From: Rhodospirillaceae bacterium
Lineage (GTDB): Bacteria > Pseudomonadota > Alphaproteobacteria > DSM-16000 > Inquilinaceae
Assembly (NCBI GenBank): GCA_020638595.1
Contig: JACKIG010000008.1
Location: 124,001-188,000, forward strand
Length of the DNA: 64,000 bases
Direction of reading: 5' to 3'
Below, in pieces: positions 25,233 to 35,823 of the stretch (position 1 is its first letter; the number at the start of each line of letters is the position of its first letter). The notes under the pieces are model-generated. The model was given only the letters and a program-made list of their open reading frames with translations. It was not told the DNA's origin and searched no databases. The position numbers were made by a program, and so were the translations under genes.

Positions 25233-26413
25233 TGATCGCGGTCTTCCTGAACAACAAGCTGATCACCTGCGATTCGATCCTGCCGGTGATGATGGAGGTG
25301 CATCGGCGGGCGCCGTCGCGGCCGATCCGCTTCTTCTGCTTCGAACTGGCCACCTTTGATGCGATCCGCCAGAATGTCGTCCTCAGCGACGGGATCGACC
25401 GGATCGGGTCGCTGACCCTGCTCGGCCGGCGCCACCGCGGACCGCTCTCGTGGCTGCAGCACCGGCTGCGTGTCGCCGGCATGCTGCTACCGCTGCTGCT
25501 ACGCGCGCTGGTGCGGCGAGTGGTGCTGATCCATTTCAAGGCGCTGAACGAATGGCCCCTCAGGGTGCTGTGCCTGATCCACCCCCGCGGAACCTACTAC
25601 TTCCAGGCCAATGCGGCGGGGTTCTCCTACCTCGATGATGTCGTGATCGCCAACCTATCGCGCCAGCGCGCGACCGACCGGGTTATTCCCTGCGGTTGCC
25701 GGATCGTCGCGTTCGATCCGAACTGGCCGGAGCTGCAGTGGCCGGAGCTGGCCGACCGCGAGCGGCTGGTCTGCGGCACCGCGCACAATGGTGCCGCCTG
25801 GCTGGACTTCGTCACGGAGTCCGCCGATCGATATATCGCCGCCGACTTCGAACTGAACGGTGTGGCGCCGCAGGACGACATCATCGTCCTCATCCTGTCG
25901 CATATCGGCCGCCAGACCACCGGCGTCGACTTCATGGCGCATGACGATCGGTTGCCCGAGATCCTGGCCGAGACCCTCGACATCCTGGACGAGGAAGCAC
26001 CCGGCGTGCCGGTCTTCCTGAAGCCGCACGTCATCACTGACATGGCGCTTCTGCGAAAGATCCTCGACGCCCGCTGCCACATGCCCCTGGTGATCACCCA
26101 CCTTCACCCGAGTGCGCTGGCGACCCGGGCGCGCTTCTTCATCGCCAACTACTACAGCACCACCTTCGGCGCGATCCGGCAGGTCAACGGCGTGACCATC
26201 GAATACACCGACTACGCGCCGGCGGTCCTGGCGGCGACGAACGGCGGCTCGATGCGGCCGGATCTCGTCACGCATTTCATCAACAACGATCCCGAGGCCC
26301 TCCGGCAGTGCATTCGGCGGTGCCTGGCAACGCCGCGGCGGGACTTCCCGGCGCCGCGGCCGCCCGACGCCTCCGGCCTTATCGATCGGCTCTGCGGGAT
26401 CGAAGGGACCTGA
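25232..26413 (+). CDS. Putative glycosyltransferase or surface-glycan protein of unknown family
   Basis: A 393-residue protein I do not recognise. The N-terminal half (IAVFLNNKLITCDSILPVMMEVHRR split over a Rossmann-like pattern) and the C-terminal half with VFLKPHVITD and FIANYYSTTFGAIRQVNG resemble GT-B capsule-type transferases, where the C-terminal loop recognises a nucleotide sugar. There is one hydrophobic stretch around residues 85-100. It sits between a methyltransferase and the second amidotransferase triad, so a role in adding or exporting the modified sugar is likely. Confidence 0.5.
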   Translation: MIAVFLNNKLITCDSILPVMMEVHRRAPSRPIRFFCFELATFDAIRQNVVLSDGIDRIGSLTLLGRRHRGPLSWLQHRLRVAGMLLPLLLRALVRRVVLIHFKALNEWPLRVLCLIHPRGTYYFQANAAGFSYLDDVVIANLSRQRATDRVIPCGCRIVAFDPNWPELQWPELADRERLVCGTAHNGAAWLDFVTESADRYIAADFELNGVAPQDDIIVLILSHIGRQTTGVDFMAHDDRLPEILAETLDILDEEAPGVPVFLKPHVITDMALLRKILDARCHMPLVITHLHPSALATRARFFIANYYSTTFGAIRQVNGVTIEYTDYAPAVLAATNGGSMRPDLVTHFINNDPEALRQCIRRCLATPRRDFPAPRPPDASGLIDRLCGIEGT

Positions 26414-26415
26414 CG

Positions 26416-27615
26416 ATGACGAGTGAGCGAGGACAGGGGGCGCCGCGGCTGCGGTACTGTCGCCGGTGCGGCATAGCAGAGACTCGGCCGCATCTGCGGT
26501 TTGACGAGGAGACGATCTGCAGTGCCTGCCGGGCCTACGAGCGGCGCCCGGCCATCGCCTGGGAGGATCGCCAGCGGCGCTTCCTCGATCTTGTCGAGCA
26601 GTACCGGTCGAAGGACGGTAGCAACTGGGACTGCATCGTCCCGGTCAGCGGCGGCAAGGACAGCCACTACCAGACCCTCATGGTCCTGGAAATGGGGTTG
26701 AACCCGCTCATCGTCATGGCGACCACGGACAAGCTGTCGGATATCGGACGACGTAACTTCGACAACCTGAAGAAACTGGGCGTCGACGCCATCGAGGTCG
26801 ACGTCAACCCGGTCGTCCGCCGCAAGCTGAACCGCATCGCGCTGATGCGCATCGGCGACATCTCTTGGCCCGAGCACGTGACCATCTTCACGGTGCCGGT
26901 GCGCCTGTCGGTGCAGCTCAACATTCCGCTGGTGATATGGGGCGAGAACACCGAGGACGAGTATGGCGGACCGGACGAAGCCGCCAGCGAATACCGACTC
27001 ATCAACCGCTCCTGGCTGGAGGAATTCGGCGGGATGAATGGGCTCCGGGTGGCCGACATGGTCGGCCAGCTGGGCATCACGCAGCGCGATCTCATCGCCT
27101 ACACCTACCCGGCCGCCGATGATCTCGAACGGACCGGCTCGGTCGGCGTCTATCTCGGCTATTTCTTCCCGTGGGATGGTCTATCGAATGCCATCCTTGC
27201 CAAGGCGTACGGTTTCGAAACCTATGGAAAGACGGTCGAAGGCTCTCTGGTTGACTATGAGAACCTGGACAACTACCAGACCGGCATTCATGACTACTTC
27301 ATGTACCTGAAGTACGGCTTCGGGCGTGCGGCGATGCTGGCCAGCCTGCACGTGCGGCGGGGCCGCCTCAGCCGGCGTCAGGCGATGGACCTGGTGCGAC
27401 GGCATGACGGCCGGTTCCCGTCGACCTATCTCGGCCATCCGCTGGAGGAGATCCTTCGCGACATCGGCATGAGCCTGGAGCAGTTTCAGGGGATCTGCGA
27501 CCGCTTCACCAACCGGCGGATCTTCCGTCAGGACAACAACGGCCGATTTATCCGTGACGAGGCGGGACGGCTGGTGAAGTTTAACGACGACAACCCTGAG
27601 GACGCCGAGGGATGA
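26416..27615 (+). CDS. N-acetyl sugar amidotransferase (WbpG/PseA-like), triad 2
   Basis: A 399-residue paralog of the enzyme at 21259. It has the paired CxxC knuckles (CRRC, CSAC), PP-loop VSGGKDSHYQT, WGENTEDEYGGPDE and TGIHDYFMYLKYGFGRA. Here the PP-loop gene comes first and its hisH and hisF partners follow, the reverse of triads 1 and 3. The substrate loop after the PP-loop (MATTDKLSDIG) differs from the VTYNGNNY and VTYNHLFN of the other two, hinting at a different sugar acceptor (inference). Confidence 0.88.
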   Translation: MTSERGQGAPRLRYCRRCGIAETRPHLRFDEETICSACRAYERRPAIAWEDRQRRFLDLVEQYRSKDGSNWDCIVPVSGGKDSHYQTLMVLEMGLNPLIVMATTDKLSDIGRRNFDNLKKLGVDAIEVDVNPVVRRKLNRIALMRIGDISWPEHVTIFTVPVRLSVQLNIPLVIWGENTEDEYGGPDEAASEYRLINRSWLEEFGGMNGLRVADMVGQLGITQRDLIAYTYPAADDLERTGSVGVYLGYFFPWDGLSNAILAKAYGFETYGKTVEGSLVDYENLDNYQTGIHDYFMYLKYGFGRAAMLASLHVRRGRLSRRQAMDLVRRHDGRFPSTYLGHPLEEILRDIGMSLEQFQGICDRFTNRRIFRQDNNGRFIRDEAGRLVKFNDDNPEDAEG

Positions 27616-28240
27616 GGCGGATCGTCGTCGTCCGGTTCGGTATCTCGAACGTGGACAGCGTCGTCCGCGCCGTGGAGGAATGCGGGCATTTCGCCACGCT
27701 TTCGGAGGACCCCGAAGCGGTCGCCGCGGCGGACGTGGTGATCGTGCCGGGACAGGGGTCGTTCGGCGAGGCGATGGAACGCCTCGCCCGGCGCGGCCTG
27801 CTGGACGCGCTGGACGAGGCGGTGCGTCGGCGCGGCGTGCCCTTTCTCGGGATCTGCCTCGGTATGCAGATCCTGGCCGCCACGGGCGAGGAGGGACGCA
27901 GCGGCGGCAGCCCCGGGCTCGGCTGGGTGGACGGCCGAGTCCGCCGCCTCGACGGCGGGGCTGAGCGGGTACGCATACCCCATGTTGGCTGGAACGAGGT
28001 GGTTCCGGCCCGCGTCAGCCCGCTGTTCGACGGGGTCGCCGAGGGCGCCGACTTCTACTTCGTCCACAGTTACGTGCTCGAGCCGGCCGATCCGACAGTG
28101 GCGCTGGCGACCACACCCTATGCCGGCGGTTTCGTCTCAGCCGTGCAGGTGGACAACGTGACGGGCGTGCAGTTCCACCCTGAGAAGAGCCAGGCGATGG
28201 GGCTCCGGCTGCTTGCCAACTTCCTGAAAGAGGCCGGACG

Positions 28241-28247
<7 letters not shown>
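27612..28247 (+). CDS. hisH: HisH-like glutamine amidotransferase, triad 2
   Basis: A 211-residue glutaminase subunit with Cys82 in GICLGMQI and GVQFHPEKSQ carrying His and Glu. The N-terminus is VVVRFGISNVDSV rather than the usual IDYGAGN, an odd substitution. It overlaps both the PP-loop gene (4 bases) and the hisF-like gene (7 bases). It would supply ammonia within the second acetamidino-forming triad. Confidence 0.87.
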
Positions 28248-28995
<748 letters not shown>

Positions 28996-28999
<4 letters not shown>

Positions 29000-30078
29000 G
29001 CCTGCCGCGGCTGATCCTCTTGAGCGACCCAGACTGCTGGATCTGCGGACCGACTACGCCGGTCAGGCAGACGCTGGAGCGGCTGAACGACCTCGCCATC
29101 GACCAGCAGTTCCAGGTGGTCGTCGGCACCGGCGGCGAGGTGCTGGGCACCATTACCGACGGTGACGTCCGCCGGGCGATCCTGGCCGGCGTCGGCCTTG
29201 ATGCCCCGGTTTCCGCGGCCATGCATCGCAAGGCGGTGGTCGGCCGGATCGGCGCGGACTCCGACAATATGGCCAAGATCGGCAGCCTCAGCTCGCACGT
29301 GCCGTTCCTGCCGCTGGTGGACGCCAGGGGCCGGCTTTGCGCAATCCTGATCCCGGACGACCGGCCCAGCGTCATCGACACCGCCCTCGTCATGGCCGGC
29401 GGATTTGGCCGGCGCCTCGGCGAGCACACGCGCACGACGCCGAAGCCGTTGCTGCCGGTAGGCGGCCGGCCGATCCTGGACCACATTCTGAGCCGGCTGG
29501 AGGAAAGCCGCATCCGGCGGGTCTTCATTTCCGTCCACTACCTGGCCGAACAGATCGTCCGCTTTGTCGAGGCGCGCGACAGCCGGATGGAGATTACGTG
29601 CATCCATGACGGCACGCCCCGCGGCACCGCCGGCGCGATCGCCGCCCTGCCCGCGCTGCCGGACGGCGGCCTGGTGGTGCTGAACGGCGACCTTGTCACC
29701 AGCGTCGATTTCGACGCGCTGGTGCAGTTCCACGACCGGGCCGGCGTCGACGCCACGCTGGCGGTGGCCCAGCACGAATTCGCCGTGCCGTACGGCGTCG
29801 TGCGCCACACGGCGGAAGGGCAGTTCCTGGGCATCGACGAAAAGCCGACGGTGCGCCACTTCGTTTCCGCCGGGATCTATTGCCTGTCGCGCGATCTCTG
29901 TACGTTGGTACCGCCCGACCGCGCCATGGACATGCCGGAACTGATCAACCGGGGACGCGAGATCGGCCTGAAGGTCGGCCTGTTCCCGATCCACGAATAC
30001 TGGACCGATATCGGCCGGCCGGCCGACCTGGCCGAAGCCCGCGCGCGTGCGGAGGCCGACCTTGCCGCCACCCGCTGA
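28996..30078 (+). CDS. CBS-domain sugar-1-phosphate nucleotidyltransferase (PtmE-like)
   Basis: A 360-residue protein. The first ~120 residues are a CBS pair (VVVGTGGEVLGTITDGDVRRAI), the rest a sugar nucleotidyltransferase (VMAGGFGRRLGEHTR, TPKPLLPVGGRP, LNGDLVTSVDF). This architecture matches PtmE, which makes GDP-glucosamine for GDP-linked legionaminic acid synthesis in Campylobacter, and related guanylyltransferases. Its presence suggests a GDP-linked route running next to the UDP-linked pseudaminic route. ATGA overlap with hisF. Confidence 0.78.
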
Positions 30079-30129
30079 CGCCTGCGACGCACCAGCACAG
30101 TCCCACCGCTGACCAACAGTCCGAGCTTC

Positions 30130-31194
30130 ATGACCCAGACGACCTTCACGACCAGCTTTGGCGACACGATCACCCTGGACGGCCAGTACCGCCAGTGGGT
30201 GGGCAAACCGGTCCGCGCGGATTCGCCGACGCATCTCTACGAAGTGCAGTATGCGAAGGCGGCACCCCCGCTCGGCCTGGGTGCCTTCAGCTACAAGCAC
30301 TACGAAGCGTGCATGATCTACGACGCGCTCAGGCGCGCGGGCATCGGGCTCGACTTTCAGTCGATGCTGGACATCGGATCGGGCTTTGCGGCGATGCCGC
30401 GCATCACCTGGGTGCGCAACTATGCCCGCGACGTCACCGCGCTGGACCTGTTCCCCTACGGCGTCACGGCGCTGTCCAACGCCCTGGTGCGCCGCCGCCT
30501 GACGGAGATCGCGCTGGCCCAGCGCAGCGGGCTGCGCAACCTGCGCGGCCCCATGGGCAAGTGGGAATGGGTGGTCAGCCGCGAGAACTTCGCGCTGCCG
30601 CCGGTGAGTTCGTCCGGCCGGTTCGACTACCAGGTCGCCAATGTCTACGAGCTTGAGGGGCAGTTCGACTGGATCAACTCCAGCCTCACCCTCACGCATT
30701 TCAACCACGCCGACCTGTTCGCCAAGATCGCCTCGCTGCTGGGCGACGGCGGCGTGTTCACCTTCACGGTGGAATGCTGGTGGTACCCGGTGAACTCCAC
30801 CCAGATCACCGGCGCGGCGCCGTGGCTGTGCCAGCGCCTGACCCGCGACGACCTGCTGCGCTATTTCCGCGAATGCGAGCCGGAGGTGGACGGCGACCAT
30901 GTGGCCGCCGTCTACGACTACTATGCCGACCCGGCGCATCCGACGGCGTCGGACTATGTCGCCACCGCCGTGGCCAACGACCTGCATCCGGTGATCGTCG
31001 AGCGCCACATGAATGCGCGGAGCTGGAGCAAGCGGGCCTCCCTGGCGCCGCCGTGGCTCAAGCGCGAGACCGGCCAGGGCGCCCTGGAGGCCCTGGAGAA
31101 TATCCGGCGGTTCAAGCCGGGCGTGATCGTGGAAGACCTCTACACCTCCCATTACCTGCTGGGCTTCCGCAAGGTCGCCCGCGGCAACTCGTGA
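30130..31194 (+). CDS. SAM-dependent methyltransferase-like protein
   Basis: A 354-residue protein. MLDIGSGFAAMPRITW looks like SAM motif I, followed by an acidic residue in VTALDLFPYG, and FDWINSSLTLTHFNHADLF as a motif near the active site. The N-terminal ~70 residues and the C-terminal ~100 are unlike common methyltransferases. It lies between the nucleotidyltransferase and a NeuB paralog, so a glycan-modifying role is the simplest reading; the acceptor is unknown. Confidence 0.62.
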   Translation: MTQTTFTTSFGDTITLDGQYRQWVGKPVRADSPTHLYEVQYAKAAPPLGLGAFSYKHYEACMIYDALRRAGIGLDFQSMLDIGSGFAAMPRITWVRNYARDVTALDLFPYGVTALSNALVRRRLTEIALAQRSGLRNLRGPMGKWEWVVSRENFALPPVSSSGRFDYQVANVYELEGQFDWINSSLTLTHFNHADLFAKIASLLGDGGVFTFTVECWWYPVNSTQITGAAPWLCQRLTRDDLLRYFRECEPEVDGDHVAAVYDYYADPAHPTASDYVATAVANDLHPVIVERHMNARSWSKRASLAPPWLKRETGQGALEALENIRRFKPGVIVEDLYTSHYLLGFRKVARGNS

Positions 31195-31206
31195 TCCGGT
31201 GCCGGC

Positions 31207-32289
31207 ATGACACGCAGCCTGCTGCCCCGCTTCGACCTTGGAAACCGCCCGGTGGGCGACGGCGCGCCCTGCTTCATCACCTTCGAGGCCGGGCCCACCC
31301 ATGACGGGCTGGACACCGCCCTGAAGCTGGTGACGCTGGCCGCCGAAGCCGGGGCCGACGCCATCAAGTTCCAGGTGCTCGACCCCGACCGCCTGGTCGC
31401 CGACAAGACCATGGCCTTCTCCTACGACGTGCTGGTCGACCGGGCGACGGGGGCGACCGAGACCGTGACCGAGCCGCTCTACGACATCCTCTGCCGGCGG
31501 GTGATGACCCATGACGAGTGGCGGCGGGTGAAGGCCCATGCCGATGGCCTGGGCCTCGCGTTCTTCGCCACGGCGCTGTTCGATGACGAGATCGACCTTC
31601 TGGCCGAGCTGGGCTGCCATTCGGTCAAGATCGCCTCGGGCGACGTCAACCACTGGCCGCTGATCCGCCGGGCCGCGCGCACGGGCATGAGCCTGCAACT
31701 CGACACCGGCAATGCCAGCCTGGGCGAGATCGAATCCGCCGTCGATGTGGCGCTGGAGGACGGATGCGACCGCATCATCATCCACCAGTGCCCATCGGGC
31801 TATCCGGCGCGGCTGGAGAGCATCAACCTGCGCATCATCCCGACGCTGGCACGGCTGTTCGCCTGCCCCGTGGCCTATTCGGACCATACGCCCGGGTGGG
31901 AGATGGATGTGGCCGCCGTGGCGCTGGGCGCCAACATGGTGGAAAAGACCATCACGCTGGACCGGCAGACCCGCAGCTGCGAGCACATGTTCTCGCTGGA
32001 ACCGACCGACATGGCCGCGTTCGTCCGCGTCATCCGCGAGGTCGAGACCGCACTGGGGGCGCCCCGGCGCATCCTGCATGCCGAAGAGCGCCGCCGCCGC
32101 CGCAATGTCCGCCGCTCCGCCTGGCTGGTCGACGGCGGCCGCCGCGGCGACCGGCTGGGCGATCTTGCCGTCGACTTCCGGCGGCCGGGTGACGGTGTCG
32201 GCCCCGACCTGTTCGAACAGCTGGCCGATGCGCGCCTGGCCGTCGACGTGCCCGCCGGCCATCGTCTGTCCGTCGGCGACCTGGGCTAG
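31207..32289 (+). CDS. NeuB-family nonulosonate synthase, divergent paralog
   Basis: A 360-residue sialic-acid-synthase family protein that would condense PEP with a 6-carbon sugar. AGADAIKFQVL, VKIASGDVNHWPLI, LDTGNASLGEIE, HQCPSGYP and AYSDHTPGWEMD follow the family order, and the C-terminal ~60 residues keep an SAF (antifreeze-like) domain (RRSAWLV, FRRPGDGVGP). The usual VNHNG near the start is PTHDG and the N-terminus is FITFEAG instead of IIAEIG. It probably makes a different nonulosonate from PseI at 34181, or has lost activity. Confidence 0.82.
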   Translation: MTRSLLPRFDLGNRPVGDGAPCFITFEAGPTHDGLDTALKLVTLAAEAGADAIKFQVLDPDRLVADKTMAFSYDVLVDRATGATETVTEPLYDILCRRVMTHDEWRRVKAHADGLGLAFFATALFDDEIDLLAELGCHSVKIASGDVNHWPLIRRAARTGMSLQLDTGNASLGEIESAVDVALEDGCDRIIIHQCPSGYPARLESINLRIIPTLARLFACPVAYSDHTPGWEMDVAAVALGANMVEKTITLDRQTRSCEHMFSLEPTDMAAFVRVIREVETALGAPRRILHAEERRRRRNVRRSAWLVDGGRRGDRLGDLAVDFRRPGDGVGPDLFEQLADARLAVDVPAGHRLSVGDLG

Positions 32290-32300
32290 GGCCACGCATC

Positions 32301-34184
32301 TTGCGGTACTTGCGCCTTAGTGAACTGGTCGACTGGGTCGGCCCGCTGCGGATGCTGGCCGGCCTCGGCCTGGTCGGCCGGCGGCAGGTCGCGATGCTGG
32401 GCGTGTTGACGGTGCTGTCGGTCATCTTCGAGAGCTTCGGCGTCGCGCTGTTGATCCCGGTGCTCGACTACATCCAGGCCGACGGCGACGTGGCCAGCCT
32501 GGCGGCAGAGGGGTGGATGTGGTCCACCCTGCTGGACGCCGCCGCCGTGGTGGGGATCCCGGTCAACCTGGCCACGCTGCTGCTGGCCGTGTTCGTGCTG
32601 GTGGTGCTGCGCCAGGCCACCACCTATGTGCGCACCGTCTACCTGGCCACGGTGCGCTGGGATCTCGGCCAGAAGATGTCGGTGAAGCTGTTCGGCAACG
32701 TGCTGGCCGCGTCGTCGCAGTACATCCGCAACTTCAGCAGCGGTTCGTTCGTCTACCTGCTCGGCTCGCAGGTGCAGTCCGCCAATGCGATGATCTATTC
32801 CTTCGCCACCATGGCCGCGCTCGGCGTGACATTCGTCGCCTATGGCGCCGTCATGGTGGCGGTCGCGCCGGGGGCTGCGCTGTTCGCCATGGTCGTGGGC
32901 ATGGGGGCGGTGCTGGCCGCGTCCTACTATGTGCGCCAGGCCCGGTCGATCAGCCGCCGGCTGGTGCGCGTCGGCGAACGCTGGACCGGCTTCGTGACGG
33001 AGCGCTGGCGTGCCTGGCGGCTGTTGAAGATCGGCAACATGCTGGACCGTGAGATCGGCACGGCCGACCAGCTGGCCGGCAGCCTGCGCAACCTGTCGGT
33101 GGGCCTCGCCCGCGTCACCGGCCGGCTGGAGCTGGCGATCTCGCTGATCATCCTGGCGATCATCCTGCTGGCGCTGTACGGCGCCGTGCGCTACCTGCAC
33201 GTGCCGATCAGCATCGTCACCGTGTTCGTGCTGGTGGCGCTGCGCGTGGCCCCGCTGCTGCGGCAGTTCGCATCGCTGCGCCAGTCCATCGCGGTGCAGG
33301 CGGCGAACCTCACCCGCGTGCTGGACGCGTTCCGGGACTGCGAGGCGGCGCGCGAGCGCGACGACGGCATTGCCGACATGCCGCAGCTGCGCCGGGGCAT
33401 CACCTTCCGCGGCGTCGACTTCCTCTATTCCGGCGGGTCGATCCCGGCCCTGTGCGGGGTCGATGCCGTGATCCCCGCCGGGCGGATGACGGCGATCATC
33501 GGTCCTTCCGGCTCCGGCAAGTCGACGATGATCGACCTGATGCTGCGCCTGTTGAGCCCGACGGCCGGCGAGATCCTGATGGACGACGTCCCGATCCACG
33601 AGATCCGGCTGAACGCGCTGCGATCGCGGGTGGCGCTGGTGTTGCAGGACCCCATCCTGTTCGACGCCAGCATCGCCGACAATGTCCGCTATTTCCGCCA
33701 GTCGGCCACGATGGACGAAATCCGCCAGGCCTGCCGGCGCGCCCACGCCACGGAGTTCATCGAGGCGATGGCCGACGGTTATGACACCGTCATCGGCGAG
33801 GGCGGCACGCGCCTGTCGGGCGGCCAGCGCCAGCGGCTGACGATCGCCCAGGCCCTGCTGGCCGATCCGGAGATCCTGATCCTCGACGAACCCACCAGCG
33901 CGCTGGACTTCGAAAGCGAGCGCAAGGTGCAGGATGCGCTGGATGCGCTGGCGCGGGAGCGCACCGTGACGATCATCGTCATTTCCCATCGTCCGTCGAC
34001 GGTTGCCAGGGCGGACCATATGATCGTGCTGAACGCCGGCCGCGTGGTCGAAGCCGGGCCGCCGGACCGCCTGCGCGAAGAGGGCGGCTGGTACGCCGCG
34101 ATGATGGCGCTTCCGGATGGCCATGCGCATTCGCCCGCGGCAAGGCTGGACCAGGAACTGCCGGAACAGGAGGCCGTGTCGTGA
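32301..34184 (+). CDS. ABC exporter, fused permease and ATPase (PglK/MsbA-like flippase)
   Basis: A half-transporter of up to 627 residues with about six N-terminal membrane helices and a C-terminal nucleotide-binding domain: GPSGSGKSTM (Walker A), LSGGQRQRL (signature) and LILDEPTSALD (Walker B). Such proteins flip lipid-linked oligosaccharides across the inner membrane, which fits its place beside pseI. The listed start is TTG at 32301; an ATG at 32352 is an alternative. It overlaps pseI by 4 bases. Confidence 0.85.
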   Translation: MRYLRLSELVDWVGPLRMLAGLGLVGRRQVAMLGVLTVLSVIFESFGVALLIPVLDYIQADGDVASLAAEGWMWSTLLDAAAVVGIPVNLATLLLAVFVLVVLRQATTYVRTVYLATVRWDLGQKMSVKLFGNVLAASSQYIRNFSSGSFVYLLGSQVQSANAMIYSFATMAALGVTFVAYGAVMVAVAPGAALFAMVVGMGAVLAASYYVRQARSISRRLVRVGERWTGFVTERWRAWRLLKIGNMLDREIGTADQLAGSLRNLSVGLARVTGRLELAISLIILAIILLALYGAVRYLHVPISIVTVFVLVALRVAPLLRQFASLRQSIAVQAANLTRVLDAFRDCEAARERDDGIADMPQLRRGITFRGVDFLYSGGSIPALCGVDAVIPAGRMTAIIGPSGSGKSTMIDLMLRLLSPTAGEILMDDVPIHEIRLNALRSRVALVLQDPILFDASIADNVRYFRQSATMDEIRQACRRAHATEFIEAMADGYDTVIGEGGTRLSGGQRQRLTIAQALLADPEILILDEPTSALDFESERKVQDALDALARERTVTIIVISHRPSTVARADHMIVLNAGRVVEAGPPDRLREEGGWYAAMMALPDGHAHSPAARLDQELPEQEAVS

Positions 34185-35251
34185 CCAGCGCCACCGGATT
34201 TGCCCGCGAGGTGACGATCGATGGGCGGGCGATCGGCCCCGGACATCCGCCCTTCATCATCGCCGAGCTGTCGGCCAACCATGGCGGCGACCTGGAGCGC
34301 GCCTTGCGCATCATCCGCCAGGCCGCGGCGGCGGGTGCGGATGCCGTGAAGTTCCAGGCCTATACCGCCGATTCCCTGACGCTGGATCACAGCGGCCCAG
34401 GCTTCGTCATCGACTCCGACAATCCGTGGACGGGCGAGCGCCTCTACGATCTCTACCGCCGCGCCGCCACGCCCTATGAGTGGTTTCCCACGCTGTTCGC
34501 CGCGACGCGCGAGGCCGGGCTGATCCCGTTCGCCAGCCCGTTCGATGCCGATGCCGTGGCGATGCTGGAAACGCTGGATGCGCCAGCGCACAAGATCGCC
34601 TCGTTCGAGGCGGTGGATACCGAACTGATCGCCTGCTGTGCGGCCACCGGCAAGCCGCTGATCATCTCCACCGGCATGTCGAATGCCGACGAGGTCGCCG
34701 ATGCCCTGGCTGCGGTGCACGAGGCCGGCGGCACCCAGGTCGTGCTGCTGAAATGCACCAGCGCCTATCCGGCCGACGCCCGCGAGGCCAACCTGCGGAC
34801 GATACCGGAGATGGCGCGGCGCTTCGGCGTGCCCGTCGGGCTGTCGGACCATACGATGGGCACCGCCGTGTCGGCGGCAGCCTGCGCGCTGGGCGCCTGC
34901 GCGATCGAAAAGCACGTGATCGACGCCCGCGAGCCGGAAACGGCGGACAGCATCTTCTCGCTGTTGCCGGACGACCTCGCGCGTCTGGTCGCCGACTGCC
35001 GCGATGCTGCGGCGGCCCTGGGCACCGTGCATTTCGGCCCGGGGGAGCGCGAACGGCAGAGCCTCGCCTTCCGCCGCTCGCTCTATGCCGTCCGGCCGAT
35101 CGCCGCCGGCGAAGCGATCAGCCGCGACAATGTCCGCAGCATCCGCCCCGGCTTCGGCCTGCCGGTCAAGACGCTGCGGCAGCTGGTCGGCCGGCGCGCG
35201 CGCGCGGCCATCGCCGCCGGCACGCCGATGTCCTGGGACCTGGTGGAGTAG
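34181..35251 (+). CDS. pseI: Pseudaminic acid synthase
   Basis: A 356-residue NeuB-family enzyme that condenses 6-deoxy-AltdiNAc with PEP. IIAELSANHGGDLERAL, AVKFQAYTADSLT and WFPTLFAATREAGLIPFASPFD are close to the PseI pattern (AELSANHNG, YTPDT), and the C-terminal SAF domain (RRSLYAV, GTPMSWDLV) is complete. The GTG start overlaps the flippase gene. The release enzyme (pseG) and the dehydratase/aminotransferase lie downstream at 45654-48837. Confidence 0.92.
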   Translation: MTSATGFAREVTIDGRAIGPGHPPFIIAELSANHGGDLERALRIIRQAAAAGADAVKFQAYTADSLTLDHSGPGFVIDSDNPWTGERLYDLYRRAATPYEWFPTLFAATREAGLIPFASPFDADAVAMLETLDAPAHKIASFEAVDTELIACCAATGKPLIISTGMSNADEVADALAAVHEAGGTQVVLLKCTSAYPADAREANLRTIPEMARRFGVPVGLSDHTMGTAVSAAACALGACAIEKHVIDAREPETADSIFSLLPDDLARLVADCRDAAAALGTVHFGPGERERQSLAFRRSLYAVRPIAAGEAISRDNVRSIRPGFGLPVKTLRQLVGRRARAAIAAGTPMSWDLVE

Positions 35252-35292
35252 GTTTCGCCCGCAGCCCCCGCTGCGGTGCGTTCGATTGCGAT

Positions 35293-35823
35293 ATGGCGGA
35301 TTGTCATCTGAAGGATGTCCGATGCCGGGAAGACGATGCCCGGCTGGTCTTGCAGTGGCGCAACGACCCGGTGACACGGGAAGGCTCGTTCCACACCGGC
35401 GAACGCCACTGGGCCGACTTCTGGCCCGATTTCCGCGACGGCTATCCGCCCGCGGGGGCGGCACGGCCGCAATTCGTGATGTGTGCCGGCCGCCCGGTCG
35501 CCTTCCTGCGGTTCGACCCGCCGCGTACGGGCCATGGCGACGACGACCTTGTGGAGATCTCCATCAACGTCGCACCCGACCATCGAAGCCGCGGCATCGG
35601 TGTGGCCGCCCTTCACCTGGCGGAGGGCTATCTTCACCGGTTCGGCCATGCCGGCATCCTGGCGCTGGTGAAGGCCGACAACGCCATATCCCGCCGCGTG
35701 TTCGAGAAGGCAGGCTATCAGGCGACCGGCGAGATCAGCGTCACCCCGTCGGAGGGCATGCCGCCGACCGTGGCGATCCGCTATATCCGCCCGCTGAAGC
35801 GTGAGAGCGGGACGATGGCATGA
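35293..35823 (+). CDS. GNAT acetyltransferase (PseH-like candidate)
   Basis: A 176-residue GNAT. The start region ARLVLQWRNDPVTREGSF resembles the L.WRN.P motif of PseH, which acetylates the 4-amino group of the pseudaminic acid precursor. INVAPDHRSRGIGVAALHLAEGYL binds acetyl-CoA. It sits between pseI and the cytidylyltransferases and overlaps the latter by 4 bases. A second GNAT at 48843 next to pseC competes for the PseH role, so one probably acts on another sugar. Confidence 0.75.
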   Translation: MADCHLKDVRCREDDARLVLQWRNDPVTREGSFHTGERHWADFWPDFRDGYPPAGAARPQFVMCAGRPVAFLRFDPPRTGHGDDDLVEISINVAPDHRSRGIGVAALHLAEGYLHRFGHAGILALVKADNAISRRVFEKAGYQATGEISVTPSEGMPPTVAIRYIRPLKRESGTMA